Of a stretch of DNA of 64,000 nucleotides, positions 34,894 through 43,123 are shown piece by piece; the first letter of the stretch is position 1, and each line of letters begins with the position of its first letter. The stretch is taken from NCBI GenBank assembly GCA_027488935.1, contig JAIYAP010000071.1, positions 62,001-126,000 of the forward strand, read 5' to 3'. The notes beneath the pieces are model-generated. The model made no database searches, was not told the DNA's origin, and worked only from the letters and a program-made list of their open reading frames with translations. The translations under genes were made by a program, and so were the position numbers. Source of the stretch: Saprospiraceae bacterium (GTDB taxonomy: Bacteria; Bacteroidota; Bacteroidia; Chitinophagales; Saprospiraceae).

Positions 34894-36981
34894 TTAAAGT
34901 TTCACGTGGAAAGCGCCCGCCGTGCCGATGGCATGATAAGGAATACCCATTTCAAGACATTGTTTTTTTAAAGGTTCCAAATGCCAGGGTGCAATACGGG
35001 TATCGAGCACAATTTGTCGACAAGGATAATGCGCAACCCATTGTTTCAAATCTGTTTTGGGTTTGCCCGACACGACTAAAATATCAATCGGAAAAACGCC
35101 GCCCGGAAGTTTGGAGTCAGGTTGCAACCAAAACATGCGTTTATCAAAAAACTGTGAAAATGGTGGTCGATAGGCAAAATTCGCATGCTCGATTACCGTA
35201 TCTTTTTGAAATAAAACCGCCGGAACCTGCAGCAAACCCGATGCCCAACGATGGGATTGCGCTGCAAACTGAATTTGTTTTGGTGCCAAAGTGTCCATCC
35301 ACGCAAAACCGTTTTTACCATCTATAAAATCTACAAGCCTTCCCTTGCTGATGCTGTACAAGACGAGTTGGGCCTGGTTTTCCTGCTCCACCGAACGTGA
35401 CAGGCGAATGAGGCCGATCCAGATGCCCAATACCAGTAGCACATTTACCCAAATCCCTTTTCGATACACCATCCAAATACCCAAACATACAATGCAGGCA
35501 TACAGCAAAATAACTTCCAGCATGTTGACCCAAACGCCCGCGATTACACTGCCCGGCAATGCTTGAATCCCAAAAATGCACTGGTTCATGCCCCACAACA
35601 TGTAATACAAGCCCAGGGCCAGGTATTTGGCACCCGAAATCCACACCATATCCAACACCAGCAAGACCGCACCACCCCACAAAAAGATGGCGCCTCCCAA
35701 CACCACAATCCATCCCGAAAGCCAGAAGTACACAGGAAACTGATGAAAGTAAAACAAGGATAGTGGCAAGGTGCCTAACTGCGCCGCAAAACCAACCAGC
35801 AATACCGACCAGGCAGCATCGGCCCACTTGGGCAGGATGGGTGAAACGCGGTAAAACCTCGGATAAAAAAATACCATACCCGCCACTGCCGCATACGATA
35901 ATTGAAATCCCGCATCGTACAACAAATAAGGATTGTAGGCCAACAAGCCAAAAGCCGAAAAGGCCAGCACATTCCAGGCTGAGGCTTCCCGGTATATGGC
36001 TTTGCCCAATAAATAGGTGCTAAACATAACCGAAGCCCGCAACACAGAAGCCGTTGCACCGGTGATAAAAGTAAAAGCCCAAATCACCAACAAAATCAAA
36101 CCCAACTCAAGTAACCGTCCTTTTTTACCCCGAAACCGAAATACCCGCACCAGTACCAGCAAGCCCGCATACAACATGCCCACGTGCGAACCCGATACCG
36201 CCAGCGCATGCATAGAACCCGTTTCTGCATACGCGACCCGTATTTCGTCCGACAAATCTTCTTTATACCCGAGCAACAACGCGGAGGCAACCGCATATTC
36301 GTCGGGTTGCGGAAAATAATCGCGCAGCACCCGCAACATATTGTCTCGGGCAGCAAAAGCCATGTGCCAAAGGAGGGTACCATGCCCGGAAGAGAGCACC
36401 TGAAAGGAGTCTTTCTTCACAAATGCCTGATAATGAACGTTTTGAAAGTGTAAATACCGCTGATAATCAAATGCATGCGGGTTGGCAGGCGGATCCGTTT
36501 TGCGTACACCCGCCCGCACGAGCACCTGATCGCCATAACGCAAGGTCTTTGCCAAACTATCGGGTTTGATAAAGAGTAAAACATTGCCCGTACACGGCTG
36601 CATACAATCGGACGCGCTTCCTATCCATTCCACCCGGACCGGCGCTTTTATACGTGCACCAGTAAGTGGGGCATCGTACACGGTGCCGATAAAAAAAGTA
36701 GCATCGGGAATGGCCTGGGCGAAATGCCCAACCATCCGCCTTTCATCCTGGCCGACCAGCATAAAATAACCCAAGCCCAACAGCCAAATGGAAAGGTAGG
36801 CACCAAACAACCAACGAAAACGATAAGGATACGTGCGGATGGCTAGCGGGATCATCAAAATGGTCCCTAACAACAAAATGGAGTTTAAACCATCGATCGG
36901 CGTGTCAAAATAATTGCCGAGTACAATGCCGGTCACAAAAGGGACCAACAACCGCAAAAACGGATAGGCTCTGGAGTGCAT
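34894..36981 (-). CDS. comEC: ComEC/Rec2 family competence protein
   Basis: ComEC forms the inner-membrane channel for single-stranded DNA uptake. This 695-residue protein has N-terminal helices, a DUF4131-like extracytoplasmic OB domain (about 60-200) and the Competence domain with HALAVSGSHVGML, TGATASVLRASVMFSTYLLG and DAGFQLSYAAVAGM. The C-terminal about 150 residues follow the position of the usual metallo-beta-lactamase-like nuclease domain. They contain no HxHxDH motif, so the domain looks degenerate, as in other Bacteroidota ComEC proteins. It forms a probable operon with the HhH gene. Competence itself is not demonstrated. Confidence 0.9.
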   Translation of the reverse strand: MHSRAYPFLRLLVPFVTGIVLGNYFDTPIDGLNSILLLGTILMIPLAIRTYPYRFRWLFGAYLSIWLLGLGYFMLVGQDERRMVGHFAQAIPDATFFIGTVYDAPLTGARIKAPVRVEWIGSASDCMQPCTGNVLLFIKPDSLAKTLRYGDQVLVRAGVRKTDPPANPHAFDYQRYLHFQNVHYQAFVKKDSFQVLSSGHGTLLWHMAFAARDNMLRVLRDYFPQPDEYAVASALLLGYKEDLSDEIRVAYAETGSMHALAVSGSHVGMLYAGLLVLVRVFRFRGKKGRLLELGLILLVIWAFTFITGATASVLRASVMFSTYLLGKAIYREASAWNVLAFSAFGLLAYNPYLLYDAGFQLSYAAVAGMVFFYPRFYRVSPILPKWADAAWSVLLVGFAAQLGTLPLSLFYFHQFPVYFWLSGWIVVLGGAIFLWGGAVLLVLDMVWISGAKYLALGLYYMLWGMNQCIFGIQALPGSVIAGVWVNMLEVILLYACIVCLGIWMVYRKGIWVNVLLVLGIWIGLIRLSRSVEQENQAQLVLYSISKGRLVDFIDGKNGFAWMDTLAPKQIQFAAQSHRWASGLLQVPAVLFQKDTVIEHANFAYRPPFSQFFDKRMFWLQPDSKLPGGVFPIDILVVSGKPKTDLKQWVAHYPCRQIVLDTRIAPWHLEPLKKQCLEMGIPYHAIGTAGAFHVKL

Positions 36982-37074
36982 GAAGTGTGCTGATTAAAAA
37001 ACGTAGATTAAAAAAAGTGTTCCTGCAAATTTAATGGCAAAAGCAGGTATGGCGCAAGGGGGGATTACCACAGA

Positions 37075-38184
37075 TTACATATCGTATGTAAGTTCCACCA
37101 CATTCGAATCAGGGTGTGCCTGACAAGTAAGGATATAACCTGCTTTTACCTCATCATCATCCAAAGCATAGCAGGCATCCATTTTTACCTTGCCGTTGAT
37201 CACCTTCGCCATACAGGTAGAACAAGCCCCGGCGGTACAAGAATAAGGTGGTTCAAATTTTGCCTTAACCAATACATCCAGAATCGTCGCACCATCCGGA
37301 ACCGGCAATTCAATACGCTCCCCTTTCAAATGAACCACTACTTTTTTGCCACCGCCTGCATTCGGGGCATCAGCAAATTCGCCTGGTACGTGGTTGGCAT
37401 TCAGAAAATGTTCAGTATGGATTTGTTTGGCCTGGACCCCGCGCTGCAACAAGGCTTCTTTTACCAGATCAGCCATATCGCCAGGACCACACATAAAGTA
37501 AATAGTATCTTCTTCCGGGCCGTGGGGTGGGTTTTCTTCCATAAATTGCTGGGCCAAGTTAACTGTGATCCGCCCCGTTTTACCCTGCCAATTGAAACTC
37601 GATTTTTTAAACATCCCAAACAAACCGCCACCACTTTCTTTTTTCGGCTGGCTCAATACGTGTTCCACGTGTAACTGTCCGGTGTAACGCTCCGATAAAC
37701 CATCAATGGCTTCTCTGAAAATGATGCTTTCTTCATTGCGGCTGCCATACAATAAAAAAATGGCGCTCATCGGTTCGGACTCCAGGGTCGTTTTTATGAT
37801 TGACATCAAGGGTGTAATACCGCTGCCTGCGCCAAACATATAATAGGTACGGCGTTTTTCAGGATCAAGTTTTGAAAAGAACCGACCTTCCGGTAAAGCT
37901 ACTTCCAGCGTATCACCCACTTTGATTTTATCGTGTAAATAGCCGGATACTTTACCACCCGCTACTTTTTTTACCGTAACCGCCAGTTTGTTATCTAAAG
38001 GGCTCGACGACATCGAATAAGAACGGCGCAATTCTTGTCCATTCAAAAGCACCTTGAGGGTAATGTACTGACCTTGCTTGTAGGCAAAGCGATCTTGTAA
38101 ATCTTCGGGAACAGCAAACTCAATCGTAACCGTATCAGCGGTTTCGGGTGTTATCTGGCGAACGGGTAATGCGTAAAAATCCAT
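37075..38184 (-). CDS. Ferredoxin-NAD(P)H reductase with C-terminal 2Fe-2S domain (PaaE-like)
   Basis: This 369-residue electron-transfer protein has an FAD-binding domain with RRSYSMSSSP (flavin RxYS motif), an NAD-binding domain with FGAGSGITPLMSI and MCGPGDMAD, and a plant-type ferredoxin domain. The ferredoxin domain carries YSCTAGACSTCMAKV plus the final Cys in YILTCQAHP, the four cluster ligands. The order matches PaaE/HmpX-type reductases that feed oxygenases. The start at 38184 is favoured over 38250 because MDFYALPVRQITPET is the family opening. It is divergent from the alkane monooxygenase gene and may supply its electrons (inference). A near-perfect parS site lies inside at 37661-37676. 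Confidence 0.9.
   Translation of the reverse strand: MDFYALPVRQITPETADTVTIEFAVPEDLQDRFAYKQGQYITLKVLLNGQELRRSYSMSSSPLDNKLAVTVKKVAGGKVSGYLHDKIKVGDTLEVALPEGRFFSKLDPEKRRTYYMFGAGSGITPLMSIIKTTLESEPMSAIFLLYGSRNEESIIFREAIDGLSERYTGQLHVEHVLSQPKKESGGGLFGMFKKSSFNWQGKTGRITVNLAQQFMEENPPHGPEEDTIYFMCGPGDMADLVKEALLQRGVQAKQIHTEHFLNANHVPGEFADAPNAGGGKKVVVHLKGERIELPVPDGATILDVLVKAKFEPPYSCTAGACSTCMAKVINGKVKMDACYALDDDEVKAGYILTCQAHPDSNVVELTYDM
37661..37676. other. parS-like centromere site (13 of 14 fixed positions)
   Basis: TGTTCCACGTGTAACT matches the general parS consensus TGTTNCACGTGNAACA except at the last base. It lies inside the reductase gene, in line with parS sites often being in coding sequence. Confidence 0.6.
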
Positions 38185-38320
38185 AATAATCCTTTGTTGC
38201 AAAAAAGCATGAAATTGAAAAAGACTGCTCACTAAACCCCTAAAAAGCATTCAAGTTCAGCCAAAACGGTCTTTATTTGAGGATGCAAAAATAGGGTGCT
38301 TCAACAACATGATTTTTGAA

Positions 38321-38328
38321 TATTTTTG
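38321..38328 (+). promoter_or_regulatory. -7 element TATTTTTG for alkB
   Basis: A perfect TAnnTTTG match lies 40 bases upstream of the ATG at 38369 and inside the longer possible frame from 38309, which argues for the 38369 start. Confidence 0.5.
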
Positions 38329-38368
38329 TAGTGTCAAAAGTTTTTATTTTTTCATTAAACTGTTGAAA

Positions 38369-39403
38369 ATGAAGGACTTAAAGTATTTAGTTGCCTATAT
38401 TTTGCCTTTTACCACTGCTTTAGGCCTCTATTGGCAAGGTGGTTGGGCCTGGGCTACCGTGTTGCTCATTTTTGGCATCCTTCCTGTCCTTGAATTATGG
38501 ACACCTTCCTCTACACAGAACATTCCACCCTTGGAAGAGGACAACAGAGCCAAGCGCTGGTTTTTTAACATCCTGCTTTATTTAAATGCACCTTTGCTTT
38601 TTATCTTGGTGGGCGTGTATTTGATGCAAGTGGCTACCGGTACCTTAAGCATGCCCGAAACAATCGGACTTACCCTGGGCGTAGGCTTGGTGGTAGGCAC
38701 TTGTGGCATCAATGTAGCGCATGAACTTGGACACCGGCAAACTCGTTCCGAACAATTGCTCTCTAAAGTCTTGTTGTTACCCGCTTTGTACATGCATTTC
38801 TTTATTGAACACAACCGAGGCCATCACAAGCATGTGGCTACCCCATTGGATCCCGCTACCGCTAAAAAAGGAGAAACCGTATATGGCTTTTGGATTCGTT
38901 CGGTACTGGGTAGTTACCGAAATGCCTGGACGCTGGAAACGGAGCGTTTGAAAAAAGAAGGTAAATCATTTTGGAATGCGACCAATGAAATGCTTTGGTT
39001 TACCTTTTTCCAAATAGGCTACCTTTTAGCCGTAGCCTTAGTTTTAAATACAAATGCATTAATAGGCGCAGTTGCCATTGCCACGGTTGGGTTTTTACTT
39101 CTCGAAACGGTCAATTACCTCGAACATTATGGACTGCAACGTAAACAATTAGCATCAGGACGTTACGAACCCGTACAACCCGAACATTCCTGGAACAGCA
39201 ACCACGAATTGGGCCGCATCTTTTTGTACGAATTGACCCGCCACAGCGATCATCATTTTAAAGCAACCCGCAAATACCAGGTTTTGCGACACCTCGATGA
39301 AAGTCCGCAATTGCCTTATGGCTATCCAACCAGTTTGCTGATGTCGCTGGTGCCACCATTATGGTTTTATGTGATGCACCGGCAACTCCCTCAAACAAAA
39401 TAG
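38369..39403 (+). CDS. alkB: Alkane 1-monooxygenase (AlkB-type integral-membrane di-iron hydroxylase)
   Basis: AlkB hydroxylates the terminal carbon of n-alkanes or related fatty chains in the inner membrane using O2 and electrons from a rubredoxin or ferredoxin. The 344-residue protein has about six transmembrane helices and all histidine boxes: HELGH (118-122), HNRGHHKH (148-155), LEHYGLQR (251-258) and RHSDHH (291-296). NHELGR at 279-284 also fits. No rubredoxin gene is nearby. The divergent 2Fe-2S reductase at 37075 is the obvious candidate electron donor. Other substrates such as fatty acids are possible, so the alkane assignment is family-level. Confidence 0.88.
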   Translation: MKDLKYLVAYILPFTTALGLYWQGGWAWATVLLIFGILPVLELWTPSSTQNIPPLEEDNRAKRWFFNILLYLNAPLLFILVGVYLMQVATGTLSMPETIGLTLGVGLVVGTCGINVAHELGHRQTRSEQLLSKVLLLPALYMHFFIEHNRGHHKHVATPLDPATAKKGETVYGFWIRSVLGSYRNAWTLETERLKKEGKSFWNATNEMLWFTFFQIGYLLAVALVLNTNALIGAVAIATVGFLLLETVNYLEHYGLQRKQLASGRYEPVQPEHSWNSNHELGRIFLYELTRHSDHHFKATRKYQVLRHLDESPQLPYGYPTSLLMSLVPPLWFYVMHRQLPQTK

Positions 39404-39443
39404 TCTTTTAACAAACACCCTCTTTTCACTCCGATCATTCTAC

Positions 39444-40139
39444 ATGCTACTCGCTAAGATCCAAACCGCCATGGGCAACTACAAGACCTGGCTCAAAGAA
39501 ACGCCCTACCATCCGCAACTTTATAAATGGGAATCGCTCCAGGTATTTCAGGCCAATTGGAAAATAGATGCGGCAGATCCGGCGCTTATGTTTGACCAGT
39601 GTTTTCACAACAGCGAAAACCGCAGACTTTGGCAGGTAGACAATTGGCAACCCAAACGGGTAATGACGGAGTTTTGGAAAACAGACCCCATGACGGTGCG
39701 TTTGATGTTTGATGACCTATTCAATGAAACCCGTGGTGTGGAAGGTCGGATCGGACGGTTTGTATTTGGTTGCGACGAGTTATTGCGGGATTATCGGCGG
39801 GCACATATTGGTTCTATTGAAAACAGCCATTACCACGATGATTTCCGCATGATTTCCATTTACCTGGCTTTTCAATATCCCGAAACGTATGCTTTGTACG
39901 ATTTTACCATTTTTCAAAAAGCCCTGGAATATTTAGGTGCCCGCGACATACCGCAGCAAAACGATATTGCCCGTTACTACAAAGTGCTCAAAACCCTGCA
40001 AACCTTTCTGGATAAGGATCCTGAAATTGAAAAGGCCCTACAACAGCATTTACAGGTCAGAAAACATTATCAAGGCAAAACCATGTTTACCGTGGAAGAT
40101 TTTTGCGTGTTTATTGCCAATAATGCCGTGCAAGCCTAA
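39444..40139 (+). CDS. Unrecognised 231-residue cytoplasmic protein
   Basis: I do not recognise a named family. The protein has no signal peptide or membrane segment and is rich in aromatic residues (WKETPYHPQLYKWESLQVFQ region, EFWKTDP, FNETRGVEGRIGRF). A central segment, YHDDFRMISIYLAFQYPETYALYDFTIFQKALEYLG in pieces, recalls the N-terminal modules found in some McrB-like AAA restriction proteins, but no NTPase motif is present. Codon use resembles its neighbours. It begins 40 bases after alkB on the same strand. Its stop overlaps the stop of the convergent gene by four bases, a compact arrangement that supports both being real genes. Confidence 0.7.
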   Translation: MLLAKIQTAMGNYKTWLKETPYHPQLYKWESLQVFQANWKIDAADPALMFDQCFHNSENRRLWQVDNWQPKRVMTEFWKTDPMTVRLMFDDLFNETRGVEGRIGRFVFGCDELLRDYRRAHIGSIENSHYHDDFRMISIYLAFQYPETYALYDFTIFQKALEYLGARDIPQQNDIARYYKVLKTLQTFLDKDPEIEKALQQHLQVRKHYQGKTMFTVEDFCVFIANNAVQA

Positions 40140-41659
40140 AGGGTATTGTACCGCAACAACACCAACTTTAACTTATTCCTGAACTCAGAAGGAATCAAAC
40201 ATTCGGTCGGACTGATTTGCAATGCATCCCGAAAACGCAAACGCAGGCCCTGCCCCATTGTATTCATCAAACTATTCCGATCAAAATCACCTAACGGAGA
40301 AATCAGATACTCGCTACAAGTATTTTCATACTTGATTTCGTCGTTGAAAAGTATCCGCAACTTATCGGCATTGAGCATCACAAAAAAGGAAGAAAAGGTA
40401 CCTTCGTCATCCTGTGAATATTGCTTCTTATGCAACACCGTTTTCCATTGCGGTTTACCGTCTGGCTGAATGGCAATAACAAACATGTCATCGAAGTAAT
40501 AATCAACCACCATCCGCATACCATCGCGCCAAAACCCGCGTCCTGCCGAAGCACCGCGCTGTATTTCGTGAAAGCGCTCCGCAAACAACAAAACCCCACC
40601 ATCCTGCCGCAATACCAATTGCGTAACCGTTGCATCTTCGATCCCTCTATTATCATCTACCCCATCTTTTTGACGAAGTATAGAAATAAACTTGTCGTCA
40701 AATGGCTCAAAGTGCATTTTAAAAAAATAGTTGTGCTGGTATCCAACGGTGGTATAAAACACCCCCTTCGAGCGTTCTCTGTTTTTATCGGTATATAGTC
40801 CTGCAATAATAAACTGATGATTTAGGTTATCGACCCCGAATTTTACTGCTGTAGTTAAAAAATCAGGCACGGGTATTTGGGTGATATAGCTACTGGCACT
40901 ATTAATGTGCAAAACAGAAAAAACGTGACTTTCCATTTTACCTTTCCGATTGTTTAATTCTGTTGTAAAAAACAAATCCCCCATATTGCCTAAAGTAAAG
41001 GTGACGGGATTATCGAAATAATCGGATTCAAAACCACCGGGCTTATCCCACACAATGACTGATTTATCGTTTTTCATGCTATTCAAAATCGCCACATCAT
41101 TGGTCAGTGTCCGATCCCAAAGCAATGTCATTTTGTCCAATCGGAAACATACCATGTTCATACGGCCCTGCTGCGCAACATCATAAACTACGACACAATT
41201 GCGATCATCACTTTTTTCCAGTTCTAGCATAGGTGGTGTAAATACGTTTTCACCGTAATCCTTGATGGTCATACTGTCGATCATATTTGCCCCCGGGTCG
41301 TATTTGTGGATGCGCAAATACGTATGTCCCCGTTTGCGCTGTTTGTACACCACCGAAAAACTATTTTTACCGCCCAATACGGTCAGGATTTGTATGCCAC
41401 TTCGTCCCAAATCCTCCAGTTTTTTATTCCACGAAAACCGCATTTGACTATCATAAGCCTGCACTTCAAAGTCGTCATACTTATCCCGAAACAATAAAAC
41501 CCGATCATTGAACCGGCCAATAATCTCATAACCGTAATCACTTCGAATGGAAAGACCTTCCGAAATCAATGCCTCTTGGGCATGGAGACCTATGTTCCAC
41601 GTGAAAAAACTTAGGACGAAAAAAATCCCTTGACAAGCAACGCAACTTATTTTGTGCAT
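40136..41659 (-). CDS. Unrecognised secreted 507-residue protein, probably beta-propeller-like
   Basis: A signal peptide covers residues 1-28 (hydrophobic FFVLSFFTWNIGLHAQ ending in the A-x-A-like HAQ site). The remainder is beta-rich with repeated phrases of the type VLLFRDKYDDFEVQAYD, LRIHKYDPGANMIDS and FVIAIQPDGKPQWK. These resemble blade strands of WD40/PQQ-like propellers read out as state variables, but no family signature is certain. No T9SS sorting domain is seen at the C-terminus (LVLLRYNTL). Expected location is the periplasm or outer membrane surface. A parS-like site lies within the first codons at 41593. Function unknown. Confidence 0.7.
   Translation of the reverse strand: MHKISCVACQGIFFVLSFFTWNIGLHAQEALISEGLSIRSDYGYEIIGRFNDRVLLFRDKYDDFEVQAYDSQMRFSWNKKLEDLGRSGIQILTVLGGKNSFSVVYKQRKRGHTYLRIHKYDPGANMIDSMTIKDYGENVFTPPMLELEKSDDRNCVVVYDVAQQGRMNMVCFRLDKMTLLWDRTLTNDVAILNSMKNDKSVIVWDKPGGFESDYFDNPVTFTLGNMGDLFFTTELNNRKGKMESHVFSVLHINSASSYITQIPVPDFLTTAVKFGVDNLNHQFIIAGLYTDKNRERSKGVFYTTVGYQHNYFFKMHFEPFDDKFISILRQKDGVDDNRGIEDATVTQLVLRQDGGVLLFAERFHEIQRGASAGRGFWRDGMRMVVDYYFDDMFVIAIQPDGKPQWKTVLHKKQYSQDDEGTFSSFFVMLNADKLRILFNDEIKYENTCSEYLISPLGDFDRNSLMNTMGQGLRLRFRDALQISPTECLIPSEFRNKLKLVLLRYNTL
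41593..41608. other. parS-like centromere site (13 of 14 fixed positions)
   Basis: TGTTCCACGTGAAAAA differs from TGTTNCACGTGNAACA only at the fifteenth base. It lies in the signal-peptide region of the 40136-41659 gene. Confidence 0.5.
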
Positions 41660-41768
41660 GGTAGTTTATTATAGAATAAAAGAACGGTAAGGCAGGATAA
41701 ATATGCAGGATTTGTGAAAAAAAATGCGATTTATCCAAAAGAAATTCGCTTCAAAAATCGGGGGATTT

Positions 41769-41776
41769 TACCTTTG
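41769..41776 (+). promoter_or_regulatory. -7 element TACCTTTG for the thiolase gene
   Basis: A perfect motif match 44 bases upstream of the ATG at 41821, in a 161-base intergenic region between divergent genes. Confidence 0.6.
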
Positions 41777-41820
41777 TGCAAACCTTTTTTCTTCATCACA
41801 GCTAAAATTAAAGCTTTAAC

Positions 41821-42993
41821 ATGGAAGCATACATTATAAATGGTTTTCGCTCTGCCGTCGGCAAAGCTTCAAAAGGGGGCTTTAAAAGCTACCGCCCGGA
41901 TGACCTCGCAATCGACGTTATCCAACACCTTATGGCATCCGTTCCTCAATTAGATCCCAAATTAGTGGATGATGTAATTGTTGGTTGCGCCAATCCAGAA
42001 GGTGAACAAGGCCTGCAAATTGGTCGTCAAATCAGCCTGCGCGCCTTGGGTAAAGATGTACCCGGTATGACGGTCAATCGCTATTGCGCTTCCGGTCTGG
42101 AAACCATCTCAATCGCCGTTGCCAAGATCAAAGCGGGCATGGGCCATTGCTATGTAGCAGGCGGTACCGAAAGTATGTCGCTGATCCCCATGACCGGATA
42201 CAAACTGGCCCCCAACTATAACGTTGCTGCCAATACCCCCGATTATGTGGTTGGAATGGGATTAACAGCCGAAGCCGTAGCAAACAAATGGCACATCACC
42301 CGGGAAGAACAAGATGCTTTTTCGCTTGCTTCGCACCAAAAAGCAGGCCGTGCCATTGACCTTGGTTTGTTCAAAGAAGAGGTTGTACCCGTTAAAGTAA
42401 AAGAAGTTTGGGTAGAAAACGACAAACGCAAAGAACGTGAAATGATCGTTGATACCGACGAAGGTGTACGCCGCGACACTTCTTTGGAAGGTTTAGGTAA
42501 ACTAAAACCTGCCTTTGCAATGGGTGGAACTGTAACTGCAGGCAATGCTTCTCAAACCAGCGATGGCGCTGCTTTCGTATTAGTGATGTCCGAAGAACTG
42601 ATGAAAGCACTCGGATTGGAACCAATTGCACGTTTGGCCGCCTGCGCTGTAGCGGGCGTTGAACCCATCCACATGGGCATTGGTCCCTGTGCTGCCATCC
42701 CAAAAGCACTCAAACAGGCAGGCATGCAATTGGGCGATATCGACCTGGTAGAACTCAACGAAGCCTTTGCAGCACAGGCTTTGGCCGTAATTCGCGAAAC
42801 CGGATTGAATCCAGATCTAGTCAATGTGAATGGTGGCGCCATTGCTTTAGGCCATCCATTGGGCTGTACCGGGGCAAAACTATCGGTCCAACTCTTCAAT
42901 GAACTGCGTCGCCAGGATAAAAAATACGGTCTTGTTACGGCTTGTGTTGGCGGCGGACAAGGCATTGCAGGCATATACGAACGCCTGAATTAA
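41821..42993 (+). CDS. fadA: Acetyl-CoA C-acyltransferase (thiolase)
   Basis: Thiolases cleave 3-ketoacyl-CoA with CoA in beta-oxidation or condense acetyl-CoA. The 390-residue protein has the acyl-accepting Cys89 in NRYCASGLETI, the His loop GGAIALGHPLGCTGAK and the second catalytic Cys in TACVGGGQG. Length and motif order match FadA/AtoB-type enzymes. No fadB-like partner is adjacent, so a degradative or biosynthetic role is undecided; the mevalonate genes further right also need an acetoacetyl-CoA thiolase. The gene has its own promoter motif and terminator. Confidence 0.92.
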   Translation: MEAYIINGFRSAVGKASKGGFKSYRPDDLAIDVIQHLMASVPQLDPKLVDDVIVGCANPEGEQGLQIGRQISLRALGKDVPGMTVNRYCASGLETISIAVAKIKAGMGHCYVAGGTESMSLIPMTGYKLAPNYNVAANTPDYVVGMGLTAEAVANKWHITREEQDAFSLASHQKAGRAIDLGLFKEEVVPVKVKEVWVENDKRKEREMIVDTDEGVRRDTSLEGLGKLKPAFAMGGTVTAGNASQTSDGAAFVLVMSEELMKALGLEPIARLAACAVAGVEPIHMGIGPCAAIPKALKQAGMQLGDIDLVELNEAFAAQALAVIRETGLNPDLVNVNGGAIALGHPLGCTGAKLSVQLFNELRRQDKKYGLVTACVGGGQGIAGIYERLN

Positions 42994-43020
42994 TTCGTTT
43001 TGTACCATGCACCAACGCAG

Positions 43021-43054
43021 AAGGGATCTTGTCACACCACAAGATCCCTTTTTT
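43021..43054 (+). terminator. Intrinsic terminator after the thiolase gene
   Basis: AAGGGATCTTGT (43021-43032) pairs perfectly with ACAAGATCCCTT (43039-43050) and is followed by TTTTTT in total from 43049. Confidence 0.9.
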
Positions 43055-43092
43055 CATACCACTCAAATACGTTGATCCCAATCACCTTCCTT

Positions 43093-43100
43093 TATTTTTG
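43093..43100 (+). promoter_or_regulatory. -7 element TATTTTTG for the OmpA-family gene
   Basis: A perfect TAnnTTTG match 23 bases upstream of the ATG at 43124, just after the thiolase terminator. Confidence 0.55.
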
Positions 43101-43123
43101 CCGATAAAAACTGTTTACTTGCT

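Noticed and set aside
34898-34913. AGTTTCACGTGGAAAG as a further parS site
   Set aside because: It has three mismatches at fixed positions and sits on the last codons of comEC; too weak to count.
36178-36192. CACGTG at 36181
   Set aside because: Only the central hexamer fits; both flanks disagree with parS.
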